A stretch of DNA of 64,000 nucleotides from Mesorhizobium sp. (lineage in GTDB: Bacteria; Pseudomonadota; Alphaproteobacteria; Rhizobiales; Rhizobiaceae): positions 177,837 to 241,836 of the forward strand of contig SAQR01000004.1 of assembly GCA_004020365.1 (NCBI GenBank), given 5' to 3'. Shown piece after piece: positions 44,289-53,264 of this stretch (positions within the stretch are counted from its first letter, which is position 1; each line of letters starts with the position of its first letter). A program made the position numbers and the translations under genes. Under the pieces are notes generated by a model that was not told the origin of the DNA, did not search any database, and worked only from the letters and a program-made list of their open reading frames with translations.

Positions 44289-45953
44289 ATGCAATCCGCT
44301 GTGAAAGCGACGTTGAGCCCCGACCTCGCCGTCGACCGCGACTGGTGGCGAGGTGCCGTGATCTACCAGATCTATCCGCGCAGCTATCAGGATTCGAACG
44401 GCGACGGCATCGGCGACCTCAGGGGCATCATCGGCAGGTTGCCCTATATCGCGGCGCTCGGCGTCGACGCCATCTGGATCTCGCCGTTCTTCAAGTCGCC
44501 GATGAAGGATTTCGGCTACGACGTGTCAGACTATTGCGACGTCGATCCGATGTTCGGCACGCTGGCCGATTTCGACGCCCTGACCGCCGAGGCGCACAGG
44601 CTCGGGCTCAAGGTGATGATCGACGAGGTGCTGTCGCATACGGCCGACATCCATCCGTGGTTTAAGGAAAGCCGCTCGAGCCGCACCAACCCGAAGGCGG
44701 ACTGGTATGTCTGGGCCGACGCCAGGCCCGACGGCACGCCACCCAACAACTGGCTGTCGATCTTCGGCGGTTCGGCCTGGCAGTGGGACACCAGCCGCCA
44801 GCAATATTACCTGCATAATTTCCTGGCCGAGCAGCCCGATCTCAACTTCCACAGCCGCGCGGTCCAGGACGCGCTGCTCGATGTCACCCGCTTCTGGCTG
44901 GAGCGTGGCGTAGACGGCTTCCGCCTCGACACCATCAATTTCTACTTCCACAGCCAGGGCCTCGAGGACAATCCGCCGCTGCCGCCCGAACAGCGCAACG
45001 ACCAGACCGCTCCTTCCGTCAACCCCTACAACTACCAGGACCATCTCTACGATAAGAGCCGCCCCGAAAACCTCGGCTTCCTCGAGCGCTTCCGCGCCCT
45101 GCTCGACGAATATCCGGCGGCTGCGGCGGTCGGCGAAGTCGGCGATTCGCAGCGCGGACTGGAGGTGGTGGCGGCCTATACCGCCGGCAGCAAGCGCGTC
45201 CACATGTGCTATTCGTTCGACTTCCTGGCGCCCGAAAAGATCAGCGCGGCAAAGGTGCGTTCGGTGCTGGAAGCCTTTGGCGAGGTCGCCAGCGACGGCT
45301 GGTCGTGCTGGGCCTTCTCCAACCACGACGTGATGCGCACTGCCTCGCGCTGGGCGGCCGGCGAGGCCGACCAGACCGCTTATCTCAAGGTGATCTCGGC
45401 GCTGCTGATGTCGCTGCGCGGCTCGGTCTGCATCTATCAGGGCGAGGAACTCGGTCTTGGCGAAGCGGAATTGCAATTCGAGGACCTGCAGGACCCCTAC
45501 GGCATCCGGTTCTGGCCGGAATTCAAGGGCCGCGACGGCTGCCGCACGCCGATGGTCTGGAATGGCGCCGACAGCAATGGCGGCTTCTCCACGGCGAAGC
45601 CCTGGCTGCCCGTGCCTGCCAAGCACCTTTCGCAGGCGGTCGATGTGCAGCAGGGCGACGACAGCTCGCTGCTCGAACACTACCGGCGCTTTCTCGCTTT
45701 CCGCCGTCTGCATCCGGCGCTGGCCAAGGGCGACATCGAGTTCATCGAAAGCCAGGGCGATACGGTCGCCTTCACGCGCCGCGAGGGCAATGAGCAGGTC
45801 GTCTGCGCCTTCAATCTCGGCAGCCGACCGGCCGAAGTCAATCTTGGCGGACGCTCGCTGCAGCCCTTGCCGGGGCACGGGTTTTCGGGACAGACTGGCG
45901 CCGGCTCTATCCACCTCGGCGGCTACGGCGCCTGGTTCGGGCGCATCGACTGA
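44289..45953 (+). CDS. aglA: Alpha-glucosidase AglA (GH13)
   Basis: 554 aa cytoplasmic glycoside hydrolase family 13. Begins 'WWRGAVIYQIYPRSYQDSNGDGIGDLRGI'. Catalytic residues Asp214 (GFRLDTIN), Glu283 (VGEVGD) and Asp347 (FSNHDVMR). Cleaves maltose, sucrose or related sugars that AglEFGK imports. No signal peptide, in keeping with intracellular hydrolysis. Confidence 0.95.
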   Translation: MQSAVKATLSPDLAVDRDWWRGAVIYQIYPRSYQDSNGDGIGDLRGIIGRLPYIAALGVDAIWISPFFKSPMKDFGYDVSDYCDVDPMFGTLADFDALTAEAHRLGLKVMIDEVLSHTADIHPWFKESRSSRTNPKADWYVWADARPDGTPPNNWLSIFGGSAWQWDTSRQQYYLHNFLAEQPDLNFHSRAVQDALLDVTRFWLERGVDGFRLDTINFYFHSQGLEDNPPLPPEQRNDQTAPSVNPYNYQDHLYDKSRPENLGFLERFRALLDEYPAAAAVGEVGDSQRGLEVVAAYTAGSKRVHMCYSFDFLAPEKISAAKVRSVLEAFGEVASDGWSCWAFSNHDVMRTASRWAAGEADQTAYLKVISALLMSLRGSVCIYQGEELGLGEAELQFEDLQDPYGIRFWPEFKGRDGCRTPMVWNGADSNGGFSTAKPWLPVPAKHLSQAVDVQQGDDSSLLEHYRRFLAFRRLHPALAKGDIEFIESQGDTVAFTRREGNEQVVCAFNLGSRPAEVNLGGRSLQPLPGHGFSGQTGAGSIHLGGYGAWFGRID

Positions 45954-45978
45954 GTTGGCAATTCACTGGAGGGAACCC

Positions 45979-47091
<1,113 letters not shown>

Positions 47092-47129
47092 GAGCGGCAG
47101 CCGAACTGATGGAAGTTTGGTGACCCAAA

Positions 47130-47160
47130 CGAGAGCGGCGGGCAAAGCCCGCCGCTCTCG
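47130..47160 (+). terminator. Terminator-like hairpin of the agl operon
   Basis: CGAGAGCGGCGGGC-AAA-GCCCGCCGCTCTCG, 14 perfect base pairs, 38 bases after the aglK stop. Few Ts follow, as is common in high-GC genomes. Confidence 0.75.
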
Positions 47161-47177
47161 TGCGTTCCCGGTAGTTG

Positions 47178-47306
47178 TTAGAGCAATTCCAGGAAAAGTG
47201 TGAAACGGTTTTCCCGGGAAAAGCGCGTAGCGCTTTCCCTAGGGAATTGCGCAAAAACAAAGAGATAGAGCGGTACGGCGTTTCCTTGAAACGATGAACT
47301 GCTCTA
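47178..47306. repeat. Rhizobial mosaic intergenic repeat
   Basis: Begins TTAGAGCAATTCCAGGAAAA and ends TGCTCTA, with nested inverted pieces (GGTTTTCCCGGGAAAA, AGCGCGTAGCGCT). This is the RIME-like element common between genes in Rhizobiales, by recollection of the family. Its last bases overlap the 3' end of the next small gene. Confidence 0.6.
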
Positions 47307-47540
47307 GCGGCCGAACAGGTTCCGGTCGCTGCCCTGCGGGGCTGACTTCTGTACGTCGCCCAACGAGTTGAGTAGCTTGTAGACCGGCGAGCCGGTATTC
47401 CGTACCGAAGACGTCTGCGTGTTGTCGACGTTGATGGTCGCCTGCTTGTTGATGTCGGTTCCGCCAAAGTTGTCGCTACCGGCAAAAGCGCTGCCGGCAG
47501 CAACCAAAAGCGCGGCGGCGGTAAGAACGATCTTCTTCAT
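47304..47540 (-). CDS. Small exported protein, DUF680-like, copy 1
   Basis: 78 aa. Signal peptide MKKIVLTAAALLVAAGSAFA, then 'GSDNFGGTDINKQATINVDN' and a conserved end 'PQGSDRNLFGR'. Its neighbour at 47615 has the same three parts. The pattern matches short Mesorhizobium proteins grouped as DUF680. GGAG lies before ATG 47540. The stop codon (TAG) falls within the end of the adjoining repeat. Periplasmic or extracellular; role unknown. Confidence 0.7.
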   Translation of the reverse strand: MKKIVLTAAALLVAAGSAFAGSDNFGGTDINKQATINVDNTQTSSVRNTGSPVYKLLNSLGDVQKSAPQGSDRNLFGR

Positions 47541-47614
47541 TTTCAAAACTCCTGGATTTTCTTGATTCCACCAGCGCGGCGGGCAAATGCCGCCGCTGCT
47601 GCTGGAAGGAACTG

Positions 47615-47839
47615 TTAGTTGTTGCCGAACAGGTTACGGTCGCTGCCGTTGACGGGTTTCTCGTCAGCCGGAACCGGATTCTGCGCCGAAGCCGAATTCC
47701 GAATCGAAGCCGTGTACGAGTTGCTGTCGACCGCAGCGGCCGGCTGGTTGGCGGCGTTGGACCCATAATGGTCGCTGCCGGCAAAGGCGCTGCCGGTGAT
47801 GGCCAAAACGGCGACGGCAGCAAGAGCGATCTTTTTCAT
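47615..47839 (-). CDS. Small exported protein, DUF680-like, copy 2
   Basis: 74 aa. Signal peptide MKKIALAAVAVLAITGSAFA, then 'GSDHYGSNAANQPAAAVDSN' and the end 'NGSDRNLFGNN'. Paralogue of the gene at 47304 in tandem, 74 bp apart; the signal peptide, the GSD start of the mature protein and the GSDRNLFG end are conserved while the middle has diverged. Function unknown. Confidence 0.7.
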   Translation of the reverse strand: MKKIALAAVAVLAITGSAFAGSDHYGSNAANQPAAAVDSNSYTASIRNSASAQNPVPADEKPVNGSDRNLFGNN

Positions 47840-48360
47840 TTTAGTACTCCAGTATCCTAGTCTTCCGTCCGTCTGGCGGCGTGTCTTGGGAGGAATGCGC
47901 GTCGTTCGGACAGCCCCGATGTGGGAAGGCCATTCGGCGGATTCCAATCACGAAGTTGTTCCGTGTGGACCAAGAATCTACACCTTGAAATTGTACCAGA
48001 GGCATCTAGCCAAATGATTTTATTTTTTGTTTTCAATCATTTATTCCAAATTAGCCATTCATGATTTGACGGATTGGCGGATCTGCGTTCACAGCGTGCT
48101 GCACGCATTGTCAACGGAAACGAACCGTTCGGTTCGATTTTAAGCGGGCTAATAGTCACTTTTGTAAACTGTTAACCTTCCTGGTCACCGCCGCGGGTCG
48201 GATTCGATGTCACGGCAGCCGACAATGGCCGCCGAAAAAAGTGGGGTTTCAGCCCTGCAGATATAAACCTGTAGGTTTCGCCGGCGGTGTCGCGCCGCAT
48301 GGATACGATGTCGCTTTCATGCCGGCAGCCAGCCGGCCGGCATGATTAGATCACGCCATC
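47840..48360. other. AT-richer intergenic stretch before the riboswitch
   Basis: No supported gene in 520 bp. 48005-48070 is unusually AT-rich for this window (runs such as TTTTATTTTTTGTTTTC). It holds the palindromes GCGTGC-T-GCACGC (48094-48106) and CGAACCG-TT-CGGTTCG (48121-48136). The promoter of the riboswitch transcript must lie between here and 48360. Confidence 0.6.
48121..48136. promoter_or_regulatory. TetR-like operator palindrome
   Basis: CGAACCGTTCGGTTCG, seven-base arms around TT. AACCG/CGGTT palindromes are usual for TetR-family repressors, but no TetR gene is in the window. It lies about 225 bp before the cobalamin riboswitch and could control that transcript. Confidence 0.4.
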
Positions 48361-48538
48361 TCAGGTGCCGCTTGGTGACGACGAAGCGGAGAATTGGGAA
48401 GCCGGTCAGAACCCGGCGCTGCCCCCGCAACGGTGGTGGAGTTCAAGTCGCGACGGGAGACCACTGGGCCACAAGCCTGGGAAGGTGTCGCGATGAGTCC
48501 GCAAGGACACTCCAGAGCCCGGAAACCAGCCCGAGATT
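48361..48538 (+). promoter_or_regulatory. Cobalamin (B12) riboswitch
   Basis: The class-defining elements occur in order: AGGTGCC near 48363, GGGAAGCCGGT near 48397, CGCTGCCCCCGCAAC at about 48417-48431, CCACTGGG near 48460, GGGAAGGTGTCGCGATGAG near 48479, and the B12 box GAGCCCGGAAACCAGCCCG at about 48515-48533. It is on the plus strand, 125 bases upstream of the ring-hydroxylating oxygenase start, with no gene between. The usual action is to lower expression when adenosylcobalamin binds. Confidence 0.93.
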
Positions 48539-48615
48539 TTTAGACTCGACTGATCGCGGTGGGCGGTCAAGAGGTGGATGATGCATGTCCGGCCCCGGTC
48601 GTCGGCGTGCAAGCG

Positions 48616-48657
48616 GTCCTCCCTCCATCACCACCAGTTCAGTCCTTACACGAGGAC
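48616..48657 (+). promoter_or_regulatory. Possible Shine-Dalgarno-sequestering hairpin of the riboswitch
   Basis: GTCCTC (48616-48621) is complementary to GAGGAC (48652-48657), which is the ribosome site of the oxygenase gene (ATG 48663). Upstream GGTGGATGATG (from about 48572) can pair instead with CATCACCACC (48627-48636). This pair of alternatives would give translational control by the aptamer. Read by eye, not folded. Confidence 0.4.
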
Positions 48658-48662
48658 AGGAC

Positions 48663-49910
48663 ATGGACGCGCGCAACGACATGCTGAGGCTCTTGCACGG
48701 CCGCAGGCAAGGCTATTCGCTCGAGCAGCCCTTCTACACCGATCCAGATTTCTTTAAGCTCGACATGGAGTTGATATGGTATCGCGACTGGCTGTTCATC
48801 GGCCACGATTGCGAGTTGCCGAAACCTGGCAGCTACATCACCGCCCAGATCGGCGACTATCCGCTCGTGCTGGTCCGCGACCAGCGAGGCAAGATCAATG
48901 CCTTCCACAATTCCTGCCGGCATCGCGGCAGCCGCGTCTGCAACGCCGACAAGGGCACTGCGGCGAAGCTGGTCTGCCCCTATCACCAATGGACTTACGA
49001 GTTGGACGGCCGGCTGTTGTTTGCTCGCCAGATGGCGGACGGCTTCGACAAGAGTCAGTTCAGCCTGAAGCCGGTGGCTTGCGAAAGCATCGGTGGCTAC
49101 ATCTTCATCTGCCTGGCCAAGGAGCCCGCCAATTTCGCGCCGATGCGCACCATGATCGAGCCTTACATTCTGCCGCACCGGCTGCGCGAGGCAAAAATCG
49201 CCTTCGAATCGACCATCGTCGAGAAGGGCAACTGGAAGCTCGTCTGGGAGAACAACCGCGAGTGCTACCATTGCGCCGGCAATCATCCGGAACTCTGCAA
49301 GACATTCCCGGAGGCGCCGACCGTGACCGGGGTGCAGGGCGCCGACAGCGATCCGGAGATGCTCGCGCACTGGGCGAAATGCGAGGCGGCGGGCCTGCCG
49401 AGCAAGTTCCGCATCGATCCGGCCGGGCAGTATCGCGCCACTCGCGCGCCGCTGCTGCGCGATGCCGTCAGCTACACGATGACGGGAAAACGCGCGGTGA
49501 AGAAGAACCTTTCCGACAGCGTTTCGACCGATCGTATCGGCTCGCTGCTGCTCTATCACTATCCGACGACCTGGAACCATATCCTCGGCGATCATGCGGT
49601 CACCTTCCGTGTGCTGCCGATCAGTGCCACGGAAACGGCCGTCACCACCAAATGGCTTGTCCATAAGGACGCAGTCGAAGGCGTCGATTACGACCTCGCC
49701 GATCTCACCCATGTGTGGACCGAGACCAACGATCAGGACCGCCGCATCGTCGAGGAAAACGCCTTCGGCATCCTGTCGCCGGCCTATGAGCCCGGCCCCT
49801 ATTCGGAATTGCATGAAGGCGGCGTCATCCAGTTCGTCGAATGGTACGCCTCCTTCATCGGGCCGCGCCTTACCGAGGGCGGCCGGCCGGCGTTGCGCAG
49901 CGTCGCCTGA
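48663..49910 (+). CDS. gbcA: Rieske ring-hydroxylating oxygenase, glycine betaine demethylase-like
   Basis: 415 aa. Rieske centre: CRHRGSRVC...CPYHQW (Cys-x-His and Cys-x2-His). Mononuclear iron site: 'ENNRECYHCAGNHPEL'. Size, overall sequence and the reductase gene next door match GbcA-type oxygenases that take one methyl from glycine betaine, giving dimethylglycine and formaldehyde. Stachydrine or carnitine-type oxygenases are relatives, so substrate is probable, not certain. The 5' leader is a cobalamin riboswitch. The carnitine operon at 60-64 kb would supply glycine betaine. Confidence 0.85.
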   Translation: MDARNDMLRLLHGRRQGYSLEQPFYTDPDFFKLDMELIWYRDWLFIGHDCELPKPGSYITAQIGDYPLVLVRDQRGKINAFHNSCRHRGSRVCNADKGTAAKLVCPYHQWTYELDGRLLFARQMADGFDKSQFSLKPVACESIGGYIFICLAKEPANFAPMRTMIEPYILPHRLREAKIAFESTIVEKGNWKLVWENNRECYHCAGNHPELCKTFPEAPTVTGVQGADSDPEMLAHWAKCEAAGLPSKFRIDPAGQYRATRAPLLRDAVSYTMTGKRAVKKNLSDSVSTDRIGSLLLYHYPTTWNHILGDHAVTFRVLPISATETAVTTKWLVHKDAVEGVDYDLADLTHVWTETNDQDRRIVEENAFGILSPAYEPGPYSELHEGGVIQFVEWYASFIGPRLTEGGRPALRSVA

Positions 49911-49932
49911 GCGAGATCAAGGGGTGAATGCG

Positions 49933-51048
49933 ATGACGGACCTTGGCCTCTACCGCCATCTCGACGAGATGGCGCCCTGGAACGACAGGCTCCAGGTGCT
50001 GGAAGTCATCGGCGTCAGCGACGAGGCGCCTGAGGTGAAGACCTTCACCTTCCGCTCCGACAACCAGACCTGGTTCCGCTACAGACCGGGGCAGTTCGTG
50101 ACGCTGGAACTGCCGACCACCGAGGGCCCGCTGATGCGGACCTATACGCTGTCGTCCTCGCCGTCGCGGCCGTTCTCGATCGCGGTGACGGTGAAAGCCC
50201 AGGCCGGCAGCCTCGGCACGCGCTGGATGTTCGACAATCTGAAGCCCGGCGTTCACGTGAAGGCCTATGGGCCGGCGGGCGACTTTTCGCTGCACAGCCA
50301 TCCGGCGGCCAGGTATCTGTTCATTTCGGCCGGCTCCGGCGTGACGCCGATGATGTCGATGCTGCGCTGGCTGAACGATTGCGCGCCATGGACAGATGTC
50401 GGCTTCGTCAACTGCGCGCGAAAGCCCGAGGAGATCATCTTCCGCAAGGAGCTCGAGCTGCTCGGCAGCCGCATGCCGGGCCTGTCGCTCGGCTTCATGA
50501 TCGAGGAGCGGTCCAGCCGTGAGGGCTGGTTCGGCCATATGGGCCGGATCGACGCGATAAGGCTGCCGCTGCTGGCGCCCGATTTTCGCGAGCGCGAAAT
50601 TTTCTGCTGCGGCCCCGATCCGTTCATGCGCGCCGTGCGGCAGATGCTGGAGGCGGCCGGCTTCGACATGGCCAACTATCATCAGGAAAGCTTTGCGGCC
50701 CCAGGGGTGGAGGAAATACCGGCCCCGTTCGGTTCGCCGGCAGAAGGTGGGCCGGCAGAGGGCGGGATCGAGGTACCTGCCGAGGCCGCAACGCCGATCC
50801 GCTTTTCGCTTTCGGATGTCGATGCCGACTGCGTTGCCGGCCAAACCGTGCTGCAGACGGCGCGCGCTTCGGGCGTGCGCATCCCGGCGGCCTGCGAGTT
50901 CGGCCTGTGCGGAACCTGCAAGGTGAAAAAGGTCTCGGGGACAGTCGAGATGAGCCACAATGGTGGCATCCTCGATCACGAGATCGATGACGGCTTCATC
51001 CTTGCCTGCTGTTCGAAGCCGCTGACGGCGATCGAGATCGACGCCTGA
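49933..51048 (+). CDS. gbcB: Oxygenase reductase: FAD/NAD domain with C-terminal 2Fe-2S ferredoxin
   Basis: 371 aa. FAD-binding 'RTYTLSSSPS', NAD-binding 'FISAGSGVTPMMSMLRW' and 'FCCGPDPFM', a Pro/Gly-rich linker (about residues 258-280), then a plant-type 2Fe-2S domain ('CEFGLCGTCKVKKVSG', 'ACCSKP'). It feeds electrons from NADH to the oxygenase, in the same operon 22 bp downstream. ATG 49933 follows AAGGGG; an earlier GTG at 49924 is possible. Confidence 0.88.
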   Translation: MTDLGLYRHLDEMAPWNDRLQVLEVIGVSDEAPEVKTFTFRSDNQTWFRYRPGQFVTLELPTTEGPLMRTYTLSSSPSRPFSIAVTVKAQAGSLGTRWMFDNLKPGVHVKAYGPAGDFSLHSHPAARYLFISAGSGVTPMMSMLRWLNDCAPWTDVGFVNCARKPEEIIFRKELELLGSRMPGLSLGFMIEERSSREGWFGHMGRIDAIRLPLLAPDFREREIFCCGPDPFMRAVRQMLEAAGFDMANYHQESFAAPGVEEIPAPFGSPAEGGPAEGGIEVPAEAATPIRFSLSDVDADCVAGQTVLQTARASGVRIPAACEFGLCGTCKVKKVSGTVEMSHNGGILDHEIDDGFILACCSKPLTAIEIDA

Positions 51049-51058
51049 CCGGCGGCGC

Positions 51059-51805
51059 TCAGATCCCATAGCGCTCGGTGCGGATGAGGCTTGCCGGAAC
51101 GCCGGCATCGATCAGCGCCTGGGCGGCGGCCGACACGAACGCATTCGAGCCGCAGACAAAGGCGAACCTTGGCGGCGCGGGCAGTCGCAGCATCGATTGC
51201 TCCATCATCGCGGCATCGACGCGCCGCGAATAGTCGGTCGGGCGCCGGGCCGGCTCGCGGGTCAGCGCCAACACCAGATCGAAGCCGTCGCGGCGATCGT
51301 GGAAGTCGATCAGCTCGTCGCGAAAGATTACCTCGTCCCAGATCCGTGCGGAAAACACCAGCGCCGCAGGTACCGCCGATTTGCGCGCGGCGCGATGGCG
51401 GATCATCGACATCAGCGGCACCACGCCGGACCCGCCGCCGACCAGCAGAAGCGGGCCGCCGTCGCTGTCGGACCAGACGAAGTGGCCGCCGAGCGGTCCG
51501 CGCAACTCGACCTCATCGCCAACCGCAGCGATATCGTGGAAGAAGGGTGAGACCTCGCCATCATCGAGCCTTTCGATCGCCAGTTCGATCGTCTCCCCGG
51601 CTTCCGGCGCCGAGGCGATCGAGTAGGAGCGGCGCGCATGATAGCCGTCCGGCGCCGTCAGCCTGACATCGACATGCTGCCCGGCACGATAGGCGAAGGG
51701 CCGCGACGGCTGGAGGAAAAAGCTGGTGACGCGCGGCGTGCGCTTTTCGATGCGTGTGATGGTGACCGTCTGCCAGGGCGACTGCGTCGCCGGCCCGTCG
51801 CTCAT
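51059..51805 (-). CDS. Ferredoxin-reductase-type FAD/NAD(P) oxidoreductase
   Basis: 248 aa. FAD motif 'RRSYSIASAP' and NAD motif 'LLVGGGSGVVPLMSMIRH'; no iron-sulfur cysteines. Its start overlaps the stop of the molybdenum oxidoreductase by ATGA, so it is that enzyme's probable electron partner. Convergent with the oxygenase reductase gene, 10 bp apart. Confidence 0.85.
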   Translation of the reverse strand: MSDGPATQSPWQTVTITRIEKRTPRVTSFFLQPSRPFAYRAGQHVDVRLTAPDGYHARRSYSIASAPEAGETIELAIERLDDGEVSPFFHDIAAVGDEVELRGPLGGHFVWSDSDGGPLLLVGGGSGVVPLMSMIRHRAARKSAVPAALVFSARIWDEVIFRDELIDFHDRRDGFDLVLALTREPARRPTDYSRRVDAAMMEQSMLRLPAPPRFAFVCGSNAFVSAAAQALIDAGVPASLIRTERYGI

Positions 51806-52413
51806 GGATCGCCCGTATAGCGCTGCTCGCGCCACGGGTCGCCATAGATGTGATAGCCGCGCAGTTCCCAGAAGCCCGGCTCGTCACGCTCGGTGAACTG
51901 CAGCCCGTTCAGCCATTTGGCCGATTTCCAGAAATAGAGATGCGGAACCAGCAGCCGCGCCGGGCCGCCATGGTCCGGCGTGATCGGCTCGCCTTCGTAA
52001 AGCAGCGCCACAATCGCCTTGCCGGCAGTGAGATCCTGCGTCGGCACGTTGGTTGAATAGCCGTCGAAGGACAGCGCCAGCGTGAACGCTGTCGGTGGCT
52101 CGATACCGGCATCCGCCAGAATATCGTCGACCAGCACACCCTGCCACGCCGTGTCGAACTTGGTCCACGCGGTGACACAATGGATGTCGCGCGTCATTTT
52201 GGTCAAAGGCAGCGCGTTGAACTCTGTCCAGTTCCACGTCTTGATCGGTCGCGGTCCGTGCTTGAGCGTGAACGACCAGTCCTCGGTGCGCACACGCGGC
52301 GTCGGCCCGGCCGACAGCACCGGAAACCCTTGCTCGAGATACTGCCCCGGCGGAATACGCGCATCCGTATCCGTCGGGGGCTTTCGTCCTGAAGAGAAGC
52401 CGCGGGTGACCAT
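51802..52413 (-). CDS. Sulfite-oxidase-like molybdopterin oxidoreductase
   Basis: 203 aa. Single SUOX-fold molybdenum domain: 'WTEFNALPLTKMTRDIHCVTAWTKFDTAWQGVLVDDIL' holds the metal-binding Cys, and 'HGGPARLLVPHLYFWKSAKWLNGLQF' completes it. No signal peptide, unlike MsrP, so probably cytoplasmic. The substrate of this YuiH-like group is unknown. Coupled to the FAD reductase gene. Confidence 0.85.
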   Translation of the reverse strand: MVTRGFSSGRKPPTDTDARIPPGQYLEQGFPVLSAGPTPRVRTEDWSFTLKHGPRPIKTWNWTEFNALPLTKMTRDIHCVTAWTKFDTAWQGVLVDDILADAGIEPPTAFTLALSFDGYSTNVPTQDLTAGKAIVALLYEGEPITPDHGGPARLLVPHLYFWKSAKWLNGLQFTERDEPGFWELRGYHIYGDPWREQRYTGDP

Positions 52414-52497
52414 CGAGACAATCCGTTTGCATCAGGCCGCCTGTCGGCCTTCACCAATGTTGTCAAAGATACTCTGGCGGGCAACCAGATTCTTGGC

Positions 52498-53217
52498 TTA
52501 TGCGCCGTCTGTTCGCCTGAGATAACCGCTGGCGATCTCGCGCATCCGTTTGGCGTCGAAGCTTGGTCCATGGCCGCCATGGCCGATGCTGACGGGCAGA
52601 TCGAGCAGCCGCTGCATGGTTCGGCGATAGGCTGATCGGTCGGAATCCGGCAGGTCGTCGATCAGCATCGCGTCGTAGATGGCGTCGCCGGCGAAGAACA
52701 GGCCGTCGGCCTCATCGAACAGCGCGATCGAATCGGGCGAATGGCCGGGCAGATGCAGCACGCGGAATTGCCGGTCGCCGAGATCGACCAGATCGCCCTC
52801 GTCAAGCGTCCGCGTCAGCGGCGCCGGAGGGATTCTGTATTCGGCTGCTCTCCAGCCGGGCGCCGGCAGCCTCGAGACGGCGCCGTCGAGTTCATGAAAC
52901 ATGTGGGCGTAGGTGACGGCGTCGTCCATGCTGTCGAATTGCGCGGCACTCATCCTCGGCCCCGCCCGCAGCGGGAATTCGTGCAGCGAACCGACATGGT
53001 CAAGGTGGATATGGGTGGCGACGACGAGCAGCGGCTTGCCATCGGGCGTGTCGATCTCCGGCGCCAGCGGGCAAATCCCCATGCCGGTGTCGACAAGCAG
53101 GTCGACGTCGCGGCCGCGCAGATGCCGGATGTTGGCGCGCACGAAATCATGCACGAACGGCTCGGTCAGCATCATCGTATCGGCGTCGATGACGGTCTTG
53201 CTGAACCAGTCAGGCAT
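52498..53217 (-). CDS. Metallo-beta-lactamase-fold hydrolase
   Basis: 239 aa. Zinc motif THIHLDHVG (HxHxDH), 'HLPGHSPDSIALFDEADGLFFAGDAIYD' and 'HGGHGPSFD' supply the remaining ligands. Cytoplasmic. Glyoxalase II- or quorum-lactonase-type activities share this fold; nothing here decides. 84 bp upstream of the molybdenum oxidoreductase, same strand. Confidence 0.85.
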   Translation of the reverse strand: MPDWFSKTVIDADTMMLTEPFVHDFVRANIRHLRGRDVDLLVDTGMGICPLAPEIDTPDGKPLLVVATHIHLDHVGSLHEFPLRAGPRMSAAQFDSMDDAVTYAHMFHELDGAVSRLPAPGWRAAEYRIPPAPLTRTLDEGDLVDLGDRQFRVLHLPGHSPDSIALFDEADGLFFAGDAIYDAMLIDDLPDSDRSAYRRTMQRLLDLPVSIGHGGHGPSFDAKRMREIASGYLRRTDGA

Positions 53218-53264
53218 CTAGACATCCGGCATCACGAGATTTCCGGCATCCGAAGCGAGCCGGC

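Noticed and set aside
48585-48662. Longer start of the oxygenase gene at ATG 48585
   Set aside because: It would add 26 residues inside the riboswitch expression platform and has no ribosome site; ATG 48663 has GAGGACAGG directly upstream and fits family length.
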